This document shows, in pieces, positions 40,654-54,259 of a stretch of 64,000 nt of DNA. A program made the position numbers and the translations under genes. Position 1 is the stretch's first letter, and the number at the start of each line of letters is the position of its first letter. Origin of the DNA: Chrysomallon squamiferum (Eukaryota > Mollusca > Gastropoda > Neomphalida > Peltospiridae); contig CM022679.1 in NCBI GenBank assembly GCA_012295275.1, positions 24,023,002-24,087,001 of the forward strand, written 5' to 3'. A model generated the notes under the pieces. That model worked only from the letters and a program-made list of their open reading frames with translations, was not told the origin of the DNA and searched no databases.

Positions 40654-41666
40654 TAGATCACTTAATATTTTAATGCACGGAATGAATGTAAAAGTATTTC
40701 ACAAAATCTTTATCATACAGTTTTTAGTCTAAATTCACTAATGTGAAAGTAATGCATAGACGATGTATTTTTTATGCTTGGGTATCGTTAATATTTATTA
40801 ATTTATGATTTGAATCTGGAGAAAATAAATGTCACACGACAATAGCGTTTTCAAAACGATTACTGATTATTTTTTGAAAGGTTTTATAAACATAGGTTTT
40901 GTTTGTGGTAGAATGTTATTCCAGCTAAAGAGAATTAAAATCGTTTTTCTTCCGATTAGTCATCACACAGGATGACGTTATACAAATGTAAGAATATGTA
41001 AATGAAAAACAATATTTATCTATTTTATTGTTATAGAATCTAAAACTGATACTGCTTTCAAATAAGAATGTGTAACTTTTATATATTATTAGTATAAAAT
41101 TATCAGCTTATTTTCTTCCGAATAGCAATGTTACAGCACCCAAAACTATCAAACGAATTTGGAAATCGTCTTAACTGAAAAGATTCCAATTGTTACAATT
41201 GTTATTAACGTTTTTAGTTTTTCTTTAGTAAAACTCTTTAACACGTTAATCTCATTATAACAGTCATTCGTTTCTGTTTTGAAACAATCGAGTTATGAAA
41301 AGAAGAAAAATTATTGTTTTGATATTCCATAATATATTCTAATATTTAAAAAATGCATTGACCTAATTATGTGTATCATATCAAAAGAATGAATCTGATT
41401 TTTTGTCTATTGTATAGAAGAAAAAAAAAATATGTATCCTTAGAATTTCCTGCTAATAGTGCTGTAGATGATGTTGATCATCTATTAATATATTGGAAAT
41501 AGCATCATTCATATCAAGTTTATTTATTTATTCTTCCATATGTTGTTTTATAAAGTTAAAACATTAAATTTTTTAACGTTTTCACCTTTTAATGAAAAAG
41601 TCGTAGGTGACAATACTCTTTCATTGTTATCATTTACTTCGGCCAAATCCCACTTTTTCAGTTAAA

Positions 41667-41667
<1 letters not shown>

Positions 41668-41714
<47 letters not shown>
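41668..41714 (+). repeat. Poly-A, 47 bases
   Basis: The longest mononucleotide run in the window, followed by AAC and AAAC words. It could be the tail of an old retrocopy, but no body or target-site duplication is recognised. Confidence 0.9.
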
Positions 41715-41715
<1 letters not shown>

Positions 41716-41943
41716 AACAACAACAGCAAACAAACAGAAAACTAACTGAATATAATTATTATTTAATATGAAATTAAAGGAATTGTTAAAACTATCTTTT
41801 TCGCTAGATCTCTGAAAACTTCTGTATGATCATGTACGACTTTTTCTTAATAAGGTGAATTTCATTCAACGATACACTCGTTAACTGAGATTTGTATTTT
41901 CTTTCTTTTGCACCCATGAGTATACACTGGTATGTAACAAAGA

Positions 41944-41993
<50 letters not shown>
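41944..41993. repeat. (ATT)16
   Basis: Pure triplet run. Confidence 0.95.
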
Positions 41994-41994
<1 letters not shown>

Positions 41995-42348
41995 ATGACG
42001 GAACAAGAGAGATTAAAATGACACTTGTAAATAAATGCAATATTACCATGACTGTAGTATTTTTGTAGAAATTATTTTCGACGTGTTGGAAAGTAAACCA
42101 TGCTTTTATGACTCCACTTTGCCTTACACCCGCCTGAAAGATTTCTGTAACTAAACGGTAATATTTGTTGTCATTTTCTTGAGAAAAAAAAAAGAAGAAA
42201 GATAATCAATTATTAAGACATGACTGAAAAATAACCAGATTTAAAAGTATTTGATATTTTAGATTGAAAAATTCACTTTTAAAAATATTAGGATGAAAAT
42301 GTGATTATTTAGAAAGTGTTATATTAATTAAGAATATAGACTATACAG

Positions 42349-42354
<6 letters not shown>

Positions 42355-42398
<44 letters not shown>
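42355..42398. repeat. (GA)22
   Basis: Pure dinucleotide run. Confidence 0.95.
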
Positions 42399-42402
<4 letters not shown>

Positions 42403-42789
42403 AATAAAAGTATATTTAAGAAAATAGCAAACAAACACAAATAACAAAATAATAAAAAACTAAACATATATAAGTAAAATTAAACAAAATAATAAATAAA
42501 AAAAACTCTATGATTATAACAACAAAAAAAAAAATGGACTAAATAGAGAAAAACGCTGACATGACATGAAATATTACCATGTTTACAGAAATCATTCATG
42601 TAACATCTTCTCACTTGCACTTACTACTGATAACACTGTATTACAAAAAGGAAGAAAATATATGTGCACTATTTTTCATATCATTTTCTCTTTCACTAAG
42701 ATGTTCTGTAACACATGCACATGATTTCAAAACAAAAATTTAAATTAACATTTTTACAAAAAGTTTAAGAACTATTTTGAGAGTCGAAT

Positions 42790-42823
42790 TATTATTATTT
42801 TTATTATTATTATTATTATTATA
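42790..42823. repeat. (ATT)n, short
   Basis: About eleven units with one TTT slip. Confidence 0.9.
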
Positions 42824-43585
42824 AGACAGTCTACAAATATTTACAATCACACAGATAAAATAAACGTATGTTAAAAGTTCAGGAATATTCCACAGCAAAA
42901 ATAATCCCGATCTTCGGAGAACAGTTGCATGTACTAAACATCGTGATATTAAACAAAAAGTAGTCGGAAAAGAAATTCTATCCTACCTCATTTATTTCCG
43001 AAACGTAAACTGTGCCATACGGAAATTACCGAATCAAGCCGCGCGAATAATTTGATTGTGTAATGCAGTGTTTACGATTAATTATTGCCGCCAAGTTATC
43101 AGTGATAATATCAAAATAATAATCAGAAACACAATCTAATCACACATTACGAAAACACTTAATTAACACGCGGGATGTCGACCACAAAAATGATACGCAG
43201 CACTCCAGACACAACATTAAAGAATGAAATTGTCCATCATTTTGACAATAGATTTTTAAAAACTCAATTCCGTTAATTAATATCCTGCAAAGCTAGGGTA
43301 TAAAATGTTCTGTGTGTGACGGAAGAATAACTCAAAACTCAGGAGGGGGTCTAATTATCACTTCATAATCAAGAGATATTTTAATGCTTCAAATATTATG
43401 TTCAATTTTTGATGACTGAATTTCCTTTGTTCTGTGTTATTTACTGCACAGTTATTTTTATTTTTATTATTTTTTTTATTTTTATTTGTTAAAATAAATA
43501 ATTCTAAAACAAAATTTATGAAAGAAGATCACGAACATTAGCGATGTTTTAAAAGGAATCGAAAGATTCTGATGATTATAACCAT
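42824..43585. other. Intergenic, nothing seen
   Basis: Unique DNA. The 42890-43210 part is slightly richer in G/C. Confidence 0.5.
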
Positions 43586-43588
43586 GAT

Positions 43589-43589
<1 letters not shown>

Positions 43590-43656
<67 letters not shown>

Positions 43657-43657
43657 T
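43590..43657. repeat. (TAA)22
   Basis: Pure triplet run. 43660-44450 is unique with nothing seen. Confidence 0.95.
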
Positions 43658-44450
43658 TTAAAAATAATAAAATACATTTTCCATTCTAGTTTTAGAAATC
43701 GAAGAGTTAATATATTCTATTAAAAAAGGATATAAAAGGATAAACTTTTATTGTATTTCTCATTATGTTTGTATGAGAAAAACAGACAGTCATGATATTT
43801 TCCAGTCAAACTATCATTCATTCAGATAAATCTTATACATCATAACAACAACCGATATCACAGTTATAAAACCTTTGTCTTATATATAAAACTATACCAC
43901 CTCTACTGATCTTTGATATTCGGTATAACAACCACAGCGATAATTATCGTTGATTTCCAAATCAGCGATGACCTCTGAACTTTAAATCAAGACCAAAGCC
44001 GTCTTCACAGCCTTTCAGAAAATGTCAACCTGAAGAGTTAATTTTATTTATTAAAGTGCTATAATCGATTGTTCCTTTTGCAAATTGGGGTCGTGTTGGT
44101 CATTATGTAACTGATTTAGTTCAATATTCCAGACTACTTGAATATTTTTGGATTTTGATAGCCGAACTGTAGCAAATCTATCAAGTATTTGACAGATGGT
44201 GTGGAAAAGAAACGACTAATGTGCAAATGACTGATTAGAAGTAACGGCTGCTTTGTGTAATGTGATCTTGTCATACAACTCCCTACACATTGTAAAAATA
44301 TTTTCAGATCACATTTTTATGACGTAAGGTGTAAATGTCAAGTGATAATGTTATTAATTTTTGTTTCTTATTAAAAAAAACATCAAAAATCCGGGAGACA
44401 AAGGAAATATGTCCTAAAAATATCTTTCTAATTACGATGGTGATATTAAC

Positions 44451-44493
<43 letters not shown>

Positions 44494-44560
44494 CATCATC
44501 ATCATCATCATCATCATCGTCATCATTATTATCATTATTATTGTTATTATTATTATTATC
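44451..44560. repeat. (ATT)n(ATC)n(ATT)n
   Basis: About 14 ATT units, nine ATC units, then mixed ATT and ATC. Confidence 0.95.
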
Positions 44561-44569
44561 TTCTACATT

Positions 44570-45135
44570 AAATTCGACGTATCTTTCAAGAATTACCTCG
44601 AACGTTACTAGGAAAATTATTTAGATAATAATTACTTTTCAAACAAATACATTTATAACATTGTGCATGTGTTACAGAGAACATCTTAGCCGTAAATAAA
44701 AATCTACTTATGTTTCACAGTTGAAATTCCCATTGTCGGAACCTGAGGACCATTTTAATGATGACGTTGTTGAATGCAAATAAAATGTTATTTTTGAAAT
44801 TAGATGTTTGTAGTTTGTTCAGTTATTAATCTGCATTTCACAAATTAGGGAGCAGAACCGAAAAAGCATTTAAGATAAAACATTAATCATTGACGTATTT
44901 CTGGTTGTAGAAAAGAAAAAACAACAGTAATAACGGTCATGACGTTAAATTTCGGTTAAATAGCCTTCGGTTTTAATATTTAAATTTGGCGAAACAAAGT
45001 GTAATTCAGTAAGGCACCAAACAGAAATAAGTGCCATCTTTGTCTTAGTCCATTATTTTTACAAAATTGATGACAACGATAATTAACTATACAGCTAAAC
45101 AGAATACTAAATGAAAAAGCACCCATAAAATCGTC

Positions 45136-45141
<6 letters not shown>
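44570..45141. other. Intergenic, nothing seen
   Basis: Unique AT-rich DNA. Confidence 0.5.

Positions 45142-45168
<27 letters not shown>
45142..45168. repeat. Poly-A, 27 bases
   Basis: Uninterrupted A run. The segment after it (45200-45490) is richer in G/C with two small frames that I do not recognise. Confidence 0.9.
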
Positions 45169-45171
<3 letters not shown>

Positions 45172-45530
45172 AGCTTCCACTACAACTCAAGCATTCTTTA
45201 ATTGACGAAATCAAGCAAACGTGAAGAGTCGTGCATCCACGTGAAGGTTATCATGGAAACAATGGCGCACTCATCAATATTTCGACAGATTCCTGTTTTA
45301 CGACTTGGAGTGCCGGACTCTCGTCGACTTCTTTATTGTTTTTTCCTATGGCAAGCCTGCGGAATCAGCTGTTAAATCAACGTCTTTTAGTGTTCTTAGA
45401 CGCAGTAATGGCTGCTGCAACGTGCGCCGGCGGTCAGATCAATTTGGTAAAGTAACGTCACTTCAAGGTCTCGCCGTCAAGAGATTATAGACAGAGCGTG
45501 GTAATCGGTGGATCAAGCTGTAGAGAATAT

Positions 45531-45690
45531 ATAGAGAATTGTTCTCAGACTGAAGTGTTGCAGAGAAGATAATATACAGAAGAGAACTGTTAGACAGAGA
45601 TTATGTATATGTAAAAATATATATATATATAAAGAGAATTGTTATTTAAATATATATATATATATATAAATAGTAGAGAATGTATAGAGC

Positions 45691-45752
<62 letters not shown>
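45531..45752. repeat. AGAGAATTGTT repeats, TA runs, (GA)30
   Basis: GAGAATTGTT-like words recur at about 50-base spacing (45533, 45584, 45634), followed by TA runs and a pure GA tract (45692-45752). Confidence 0.7.
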
Positions 45753-45755
<3 letters not shown>

Positions 45756-45759
45756 TGAC

Positions 45760-46440
45760 TCTTAAAAGTATCAGTTTGCGCATTTCATCAATTAAGAAAG
45801 TAATGTTGTCGGAGCAGTAAACAACACAAAAGAAGATATGCTTCAAGATTATTTCTTATTCACAGAAAATCAAAGAACATATTTAAATATTGGTAGAAGA
45901 GCCCTTCAGTTAGATGGATGTATTGTTAGAATCTCAGAATAAGGAATAATTCGGAAAGACATCATTACGTACAACAACAGACACAAGTGTCATTCTTCTG
46001 TTCATCCACTCTGAATATCAGATTATTTGTCATTAATAATAATGACTTTAACCAAAACATTTCCGCAGAAGTAATTCAATATAGATTATTACTTTTAACT
46101 AATTCTCTCGACGTCTGGGAAATAGAAATTCAACATTTGTGTCCAGAACTTGTCTATATTGCATCAATTACCACTGACTAAGATACAATTTGAATAGCAT
46201 AATTATAAGATTTGAGGATACTGCAGTAATTACAGCGAATCAAGCTGATAACTGTTTCTGTCTAAGCAAGAAGTGGCTGTCTGAGACATTAATAATGCAG
46301 AGGTCATCAAATAGCAATGCACGTGTCCACGATTTTCAAGATACTGCTTTCTAGTCGATGAACTTCAGTTGATTAGTAGTAGTTAGACGTATGTAGGCCA
46401 ACATTCAAATAGGTGTTCTTTGTGAAAGTTTATCTTTCTT
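45760..46440. other. Intergenic, nothing seen
   Basis: Unique AT-rich DNA. Confidence 0.5.
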
Positions 46441-46460
46441 TATTTGTTTTTTTTTTATGT

Positions 46461-46489
46461 TCTTCTTCTTCTTCTTCTTCTACTTATTG

Positions 46490-46564
<75 letters not shown>

Positions 46565-46565
46565 G
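46461..46565. repeat. (TTC)n then (ATT)24
   Basis: About seven TTC units, then a pure ATT run from 46494. Confidence 0.95.
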
Positions 46566-46569
46566 TGGT

Positions 46570-47135
46570 AGTAGCATTATAATATTTTATTTATTTATTA
46601 TTTTCTTTTTTATAATTATTATATTATTTTTATTTTATTTTTATAATTCTGATGTTTCCAGGTTTGGACCAAACTCAACCTATTTACTTACATGTTCTTA
46701 TTATTTTAACATGCTTGGTAAAAAAAATCAAAAAATCAAAAAATACTGAGGAAAAGCGATAGATTGTATTTCAACACACAATACTGAAAAATATTTTTTT
46801 TTTTATAACCTTTATTAAATAAGAATATCTAATTCTTTAGTAGTTTTTTGTTTCCTTTTTGATGTTTGTTTGTTTTAACCTTCTTTTAAACTAAATCTAA
46901 CATCCAGTTCCAGGAGAACTATAAATATACACTCATTTACTTATTCTAATATTCACTGATGACTCATACCTGTGTTTCACTAATTACTTTTGTCACCGCC
47001 TCAGGACGGCTATAAAACACATTCTATTAAATCAGCTGAGCTATGAATTACTAAAATGAATGGTACTGCCTTTTATCAGCATTTAGTACTACATCTGTTT
47101 AAAAAATATTGTGCCAACAACCATGTTAATATGGT
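46570..47135. other. Intergenic, nothing seen
   Basis: AT-rich DNA with T runs. No supported feature. Confidence 0.5.
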
Positions 47136-47137
47136 AG

Positions 47138-47235
47138 TTTACTATTATTACTACTACTACTACTGTAACTACTACTCCTACTACTACCCACTACTACTAT
47201 TACATTACTACTACTATACTACTATTACTACAATA
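47138..47235. repeat. Imperfect (TAC)n
   Basis: TAC/ACT triplets with frequent single-base changes. Confidence 0.85.
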
Positions 47236-47299
47236 TAATATATTCTCTGAAGAAGTTAATAGCAATTTTTATATATATGATCTCAACAATTCTAAAAAA

Positions 47300-47450
47300 T
47301 TGAGTACAATTCTGTGTATATTCTCTATAAAACTGTTTAAGTACAACTATCTAGCTATTATCTATAACATTATAGCTTGAGTAATAATTCCCTGTATACT
47401 CTCTGTAACACCATAACTTTAGAAACACTACAATTTGAATACAATTATAT
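47300..47450. repeat. Decayed tandem repeat, unit about 40 bp
   Basis: TTGAGTACAA-like words at 47300, 47337, 47377 and 47434, most followed by TATTCTCTATAA-like words. Confidence 0.55.
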
Positions 47451-47520
47451 ATGAAAATAGATGGATCGATGAAGAAATGGAAAACATGAAAATAGATGGA
47501 TCGACGAAGAAATGGAAAAC
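47451..47520. repeat. 35 bp tandem duplication
   Basis: Copies at 47451-47485 and 47486-47520, beginning ATGAAAATAGATGGATCGA, with one clear base difference. Confidence 0.92.
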
Positions 47521-47557
47521 AGGATATTTCTATATATTTCAATTTACTAATATATAC

Positions 47558-47696
<139 letters not shown>

Positions 47697-47699
47697 AAC

Positions 47700-48455
47700 T
47701 CAGTTTATCTTTATCAATTACCTCTATTTATAACTAGCATGGCGTTTTTGAACTCTAGTTTATCAAAGGACTAGGGAGCGTGGGTTTAATTTAAATAATC
47801 AAAATAAATGTAGGTTTAAAGTCTTTGTAAGTACATTGGTAATCCATTGTTAATGCTTGAGAATGATCCATTATTTATACATTTGTGGTAAGGATATTGG
47901 TATTTTGCGTGTTTTGGCATCAGTCGTACTTATGCCTCGGCTTAATTTCCACTACAAACAGACAGCCATATTGGGTTTAACTGGTGCTTATGACACTGAT
48001 CCGCTATGTATGTTAAGGAGAGCAGAGATCGACTGGTTCTCGTAGGTGTGAAAGCTACTTCACTGTTTCACAAGGCTTTATTGGCACTGTTATTAATCAT
48101 ATTTTTATTAAGAAGCTTAGGTGAGAAATATTTGTTTTTCACTCAAACATATACACATATATTGTTAAGAAGTAATTTTAATTTTTATATATTAAAACAG
48201 ATTCCGTTCATTCATTTCTCATGATTTTGTTTTTGTTTTACCTCTATGGGAAGCTAAGTGTAAAATATTCTTTGTTGCTAATCGCCAAAATTAGCCCAAG
48301 AACTAGCAGTAACGAATTTCTTCTTTAATAACTGGCTAATTTCTAATCGTATATTTAACACATAATGAAAGTAATAAAAGACGATACTGAAAGTGATGCC
48401 TGTGATCTTAGTAATGATAGCGACTGTGATGTTGTTATGATGATGATGAAGATAA
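47700..48455. other. Intergenic, nothing seen
   Basis: Unique AT-rich DNA. Confidence 0.5.
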
Positions 48456-48547
48456 TGATTCTTCTTCTTCTTCTTCTACTTATTATTAATATTATTATTA
48501 TTATTATTATTATGATGATGATGATGATGATGATGATGATGGTGATG
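48456..48547. repeat. (CTT)n(ATT)n(ATG)n compound triplet
   Basis: Three successive triplet blocks of about six, nine and ten units. Confidence 0.93.
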
Positions 48548-48559
48548 TTATTTTTAAAG

Positions 48560-49295
48560 TAATTATAATCTAAATAATAGTCATGTTATAATAATGAATT
48601 TTAATGAGGCTAATAAAGCTGTCGTGAATATGACAAGAACGTTAATGATGATAACGATAACACAAACAACAACAACAGCAGCAGCAGCAACATTTATACG
48701 ATGAAAAAGACAGTGTTGACGACGATAATGATACAGATTACTCTTAAAAGTTCCTACGGCATTGAACAATTGAATTAACAGAGAGCAGAGACTTGATTAT
48801 AACACCGTCTTGTAACTGCAGCAGCCCAAAAAAGATCGATTAGTCTTTTAACCTCGTATTTTGTTTCTGTTCGTGTCAGATTCTTACCTGCTGCCGAACG
48901 CTCTACGTCTAAAAAGAAAATTACGACTGTCTCTCGAGGCAGGACCGAGAATTATCGTTCCTTGAATCATCTCGAGGGAATGATTTTCTATGCTAGTAAA
49001 TGTCAACGCTGTGAGTGAGCGAAAGAGCTTGGTGCACAGTTTGTAAAGCAGCGAGGTGTATACTGACTGACAGAAAGTATGACAGCAATAATGCACTGAA
49101 TGTTATTAAGCTGTGTATTTTATTTTGTTAAATAATTCTGACAAGTGTTATGACAATCAAGGTTTGAAAGGTCCTATTACATTCTGTTTTCAACCTTAAT
49201 TCCAGAACATCGACACATATTTCGATGCAGTTTGGTCTACGTATATTATTTTTTGCTTCAAATACTATATACATTTTATATCTCATTAATTATTC
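48560..49295. other. Intergenic, nothing seen
   Basis: Unique apart from a short AAC/AGC run near 48662-48690. Confidence 0.5.
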
Positions 49296-49297
49296 TG

Positions 49298-49299
49298 AA

Positions 49300-49352
<53 letters not shown>

Positions 49353-49425
49353 TAATAATAATAATAATAATAATATCAATCTATCTCTCCATCTATCTAT
49401 CTAGCTTGTATATATCTATCTATAT
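49298..49425. repeat. (TAA)n then CTAT words
   Basis: About 26 TAA units with one AAC change, then a short CTAT stretch. Confidence 0.93.
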
Positions 49426-49705
49426 TAAATAAGTAAATAAATAAATATATATATATAGATACACATAAAAAACCCAGTATTAATAAAAAAGTAAAAACGT
49501 CGACTTAGCGTAAATTCGACTTAAGCCTCTTATATTTAAGCGCTGTTTGCAGTAATTAATCAGCTGCTTCGCTTTATTAACTATGTATCGAATAAATCTC
49601 CTGTGTTTTACATTATTTACATTTGTTAACTCTGTCGAAACTTGTTTTACATCTTTCTTTTCTTTCTTTTTTTCACCTGTTATTAATAAATACTGAATAC
49701 AAATA

Positions 49706-49748
49706 AGAAAAGAAAAAAAAGAAAGAAAAAAAAAAAAAAAAAAAAAAA
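49706..49748. repeat. A-rich run
   Basis: Broken by a few G, then 23 uninterrupted A. The segment 49750-50270 is unique and somewhat richer in G/C, with nothing identified. Confidence 0.88.
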
Positions 49749-50429
49749 GCGACAGACACACAGACAAACAGAAACATCAAAGGGAAACAATAACCATTCT
49801 TCCGTTATAACGCCACGAACATCGGCGATAATTTCTGGTCGAATTGTAATTAATGTGGTTACCAACGACGCCGTTTGCTTTGAAACCATGGCAACCGTAA
49901 GCAAGGAGCGGCGTTCTTACCCCGCGCAAAATCAGCCATCTGTGACACCATGTCTATTTCCTCTAGAGACAACTCATTAAATTCCCTGTAGATATTTCAG
50001 GAAAAGCCGCAGGCTGGGGACTGTTCCCATGAATTAATAATGATAAGTACTGATAATCTTCGGACGTTTCAGTTGTCAAAACAGTGTATTTGCTAACAGT
50101 GCCGGCCAAATGAACTTTTGAGAAGCGAGCGGTTTTCAGCCCATAAAAGCCGGCACCCCCTGCAACGACAGTTTAGCAATTAACACATGCGATTGGGATT
50201 GTGGATCGACTGGTGCAGCTGCGCTTCCACAAGAACAATAGTGAGAAAATGAGTTTGTAGCCTGAAGGTCGCTGGAAAAAAACGTATGAATTCAGATTAA
50301 AGCATATGATTTGTCATCGATTGTACAAGTACAAGATGAGATGCTGAAGAACAGTGTAAATATGTTCTGATAGTATTATACCGTACGTATATAATACACA
50401 CAGTAAATGTATGTGTACGTCAAATATAA

Positions 50430-50640
50430 ACATACATAAATGCATACATACATATGTACATACATGCATGCATGCATACATACATACATACATACATACA
50501 TACGCACATACATACATATGTTATTATATATGTATATACATTATGTACATACATATGTACATACATATTTACATAAATACACAAATACAGATGTTCAAAC
50601 ATACTTACATATATACATAAACAAATAAACACATACACAA
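50430..50640. repeat. (CATA)n, degenerate
   Basis: CATA with CATG, TATG and AAAT variants. Confidence 0.92.
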
Positions 50641-50701
50641 TGATATATATATTTTGACAAACAGAAAATATTAAAATAAAACAAATTCTCTGTGCAATAT
50701 G

Positions 50702-50857
50702 ATTTTTTTTTTTTTTTTTTGGAAAAGCTCGTTTTATGTTCCCGCAGATAATAAATAAAAGCTATTTGAAGCGGTGTAAACATAGACTTTTAACTGGGAG
50801 CAAATGCATGTACTGAATTTTTTTTTTTTTTTTTTTTTATTTTTTTTTTTTTTTTTT
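50702..50857. repeat. Two poly-T runs
   Basis: T runs at 50703-50720 and 50818-50857, the second broken by a single A. Confidence 0.88.
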
Positions 50858-50859
50858 CT

Positions 50860-52600
50860 TCCACAACACAATTTGTACCTTGCTTAATCTTCGACACATT
50901 AAAATATGAGATTACAGCAGACAGCATTTGAGACGATAATGTGCTTACAGACCGTAAAGCCATTTCAGTCGGTCCTGCAATTGTTGAAAAGCGTCGTTAG
51001 GCTGGGCGGTGTGATATATATTTACAAACTGCACTCTAAATAAAGACATTTATTGCCAACCAATTCTTCTAGCACTGACACTTTGGAAGCTTATTTCGGA
51101 TACTTCTTCGATAGCCATGGTTATTTCGTCTCACGCTATTTATGTTCTGGCGTGATTAACCGAGACCCTGGCACTTAGATATGGCGAGAAATCATTTCTT
51201 TTGATGTCGGTTGTACATATATTTGGAATCGCAGAGTCATACATTACTGTACAATTCTTTCGCTTCGCTGGATGACATTGTTCCAAAGCGCACAGCATCA
51301 AATTTGTTCATTAATCTTCAGTGTGGAAATTAGTGTTTGTCAAAAGTGCTTAGAAACGATACAGACATGTATATTGTCAGGGGTGACCTGAATGTAATGT
51401 GTCTAGCATTGGTAATGTCTGTGGGTGATTTAGAATATATCGTTCACTGAAGGAATCATTTAGATAACTCTAGCAGTCCTAACTATTTCACAAAAAGAGT
51501 GTAATAAATTGATTTCCTTTGTATATTTACGTCTTTCCAGAACGAACCTAAAGGAACAAAAAAATGTGAGTGTACTGGACATTGCATGGTACTATCATAT
51601 TAAATTTTCATAGGAAATGCAGAACACATAATTTAAATAAATATAAATATTTGCCATGGTTTATTTGACTGTAAATAATACCTTCAACCTTATGTTTGCT
51701 AGACTACATTCATCTGACTCACGAATGCATACATTTGACTAAACATTCAAATTATAAGTGATGATGGTAATATGATACGCCGCGTTAAAATAGGCAATGC
51801 CTTGCTACGTGCACATACAGAGAGAGAGACAGTCAGACGTACAACTGGTAAGCAAACACCACGCAGTTTCAGGATCCAACACAGCTTCGCTCATTAAATC
51901 ATCTGTTTACCTTTTTTTATTCTTTCTTATGTATGTAACGATGTTTAAATTATACACCATGCAGGTTTTGTAATATATGTTGCAGTTTTCGTGTATCATG
52001 TTCTCACGGACAACTTACTTAGCTTAATTTATTAGAATATATATATATACGCCGAAGTAAACTGCAAAGGAAAAGAAAAAATTGAAGATATACGCCAGGA
52101 AAGAAACTGATAAAATCGACACGGGAGTTACTGTCACAAAAGCGGCATTAAATATTCTGGTGCAGCTGAATGCTGTACATTATCCGAGGTCTTCTTGTGT
52201 TGCGAATGAATATTAATCAAATGAAATTATCTAATGCCACATGTTTATTTATTACTGCACTTTGATAGCGTACGACATAACGTTTTAAAATGGAACAGTT
52301 TGGATAGATAAAGAAAAAAAAAAAATTAACTAAATGGATAGAACGACAACAAAACAAAAACATTAAGAAATCAGATATAAATTGAATTAAATTAAAGTCA
52401 GTTAAATACGATGCACATTTTTTTTCTTGCATGTTTTTATTATTTTCATTTTAATAACTTGTTTATCTACATTACATTATCAGTGTATCAATGTTAAATA
52501 AAACATCCTGTTTACTTTCGTGTTTGTCTTTCTTTAAATGAAAATCTCTTTTATCAGTGTATGTATACATTTTATGTCTGATCTCTATCTGTCACTTTAG
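50860..52600. other. Intergenic, nothing seen
   Basis: About 1.7 kb of mostly unique DNA. No open frame with recognisable similarity. Confidence 0.5.
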
Positions 52601-52609
52601 TTTCTTTTT

Positions 52610-52730
52610 GTCAGTAAGTCTTTTTATTTCTTTCTTTCCTTATTCTTTCTTCTTTTCTTCTTTTCTTTCATTCATTTATTTCTTTCTCAGCCTTTCTTCT
52701 TATATTTATTCTCTTCATTTCTCTCTAATA
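52610..52730. repeat. Pyrimidine-rich TTTC field
   Basis: CTTT, TTCT and ATTT words on a T/C-rich strand. Confidence 0.7.
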
Positions 52731-53089
52731 TCGTAATATGATTCTTATACAAATCATCTGTATCAGTGTGGTGTTCCTAGCAGAGTGAAGATGAGGAAAT
52801 TTGAATTGCGTGTTACATGAACATTAACACAGTGGTCAGGTAATGACCAACACTAAGGAGAATAAGTCATAAATCTTCTGGTCACGCGAGATCTCATTCA
52901 CAGAGGCTGGTCGTAAATCGGTATTTAACCCACTTTTTGCATGTAGCATTGTCCTCCGACAAACAGACAAGTGAGAAATCTTCATGGATGAACAGCACTT
53001 TTAAGTGGGAAACAATTGCCGAATATAGAAGGAAGCTGTTTATGTGTCTATTCTTGAACAAATATACGACGTCCGTTTGTCAAAATATC

Positions 53090-53340
53090 CCTATACATAC
53101 ATACGTACGTACGTACATACAAAAAACACATATACTTGCATAAGTACATATATAGATACTTACATACGTATAAACACATACCGATGTATAAATGCATTCA
53201 CACATGCACAACTGCACGCATCCATGCACACATATACATACATGTGCATTCATTCATGCCTCTCTATGTATGTATATATGTGTGAATGCATGTGTCATTG
53301 TGTGTATGTGCATGTATGTGTTTGCGTCTGTACATACGAA
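53090..53340. repeat. CATA field switching to TATG/TGTG
   Basis: CATA, TACG and CACA words up to about 53245, then TATG and TGTG words, so the two halves are roughly complementary. Confidence 0.85.
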
Positions 53341-53344
53341 CATA

Positions 53345-53980
53345 AGCGCTTAGATATTCGTAGTATATTGTATTAATTTTGTTCTTTTTTAAGAAAATAA
53401 TAAGCAACAAGTAATCAGTAATTTCGCGAAATGACTAGTTTACGTAGACTACTTTTTAACACTACCATTCTGCAAATATAAAACAAAAATAAAGCAAAAG
53501 ATATTCATTTCGGAATAGAAATAATTACTTAAGACGTGAGGTATTTTGTCGCTATGAGATTCCAAACGCGACCATAATCCTTTAAAACGCTATGTAAAAA
53601 TGAACCTAATATCATAGAACATATTGGCTTTAATAGATTATGTCTCGGATTACGGATGTATCCATGGAAACAAACTATTAAATAATTTCTCTGTTTTTGT
53701 CTCTTTTTTTTTTACAGGAGGAAGAAGAAAAGAATGGATCCTAGTTAGAAACAAACGTATTATTATGTAAATTATTGTCAATAATAATCCACGTAGGAAA
53801 TCCTCTTAAGTTTCACATTAAATGATTAGGTAAAGTCGATTATTTGTAAGTATTGGAAATGTGAAATGTGAGTTTGTGCGGAGGTTAGGGGATACTGCTG
53901 TTGGTGTGAATGAATGCTATAAAATAAATAAATATCAGAAAATATTTATATACAATAATAACAACAACAGAAAGTTATAT
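53345..53980. other. Intergenic, nothing seen
   Basis: Unique AT-rich DNA. Confidence 0.5.
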
Positions 53981-53981
53981 G

Positions 53982-54115
53982 AATAAATAAATAAAGAAAT
54001 AAATAAAAAAAAAAAAATAAAAAAAAAAAAATAAAAAAAAGAAAAAAAAAAAAAAAATGAAAAGAAAAATAAAATAAAAAAACATAAATAAAGAAATAAA
54101 GAAATCATAATAAAA
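53982..54115. repeat. A-rich AAAT/AAAG low complexity
   Basis: A runs broken by T and G. Confidence 0.88.
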
Positions 54116-54259
54116 AAATGTAAACATTAAAACACACAGATACATACATACTTATATATACATAATTATTCATGAATTCTTCACTCTTTTGCATTTAAAA
54201 AAAAAAATATATATATATATTTGAAATTCTTTTAAAAATACAATATATATATATATACA

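Noticed and set aside
47340-47365. ATCTAGCT word suggestive of the miR-9 seed region
   Set aside because: The 5' seed TCTTTGG is absent and no hairpin partner is seen.
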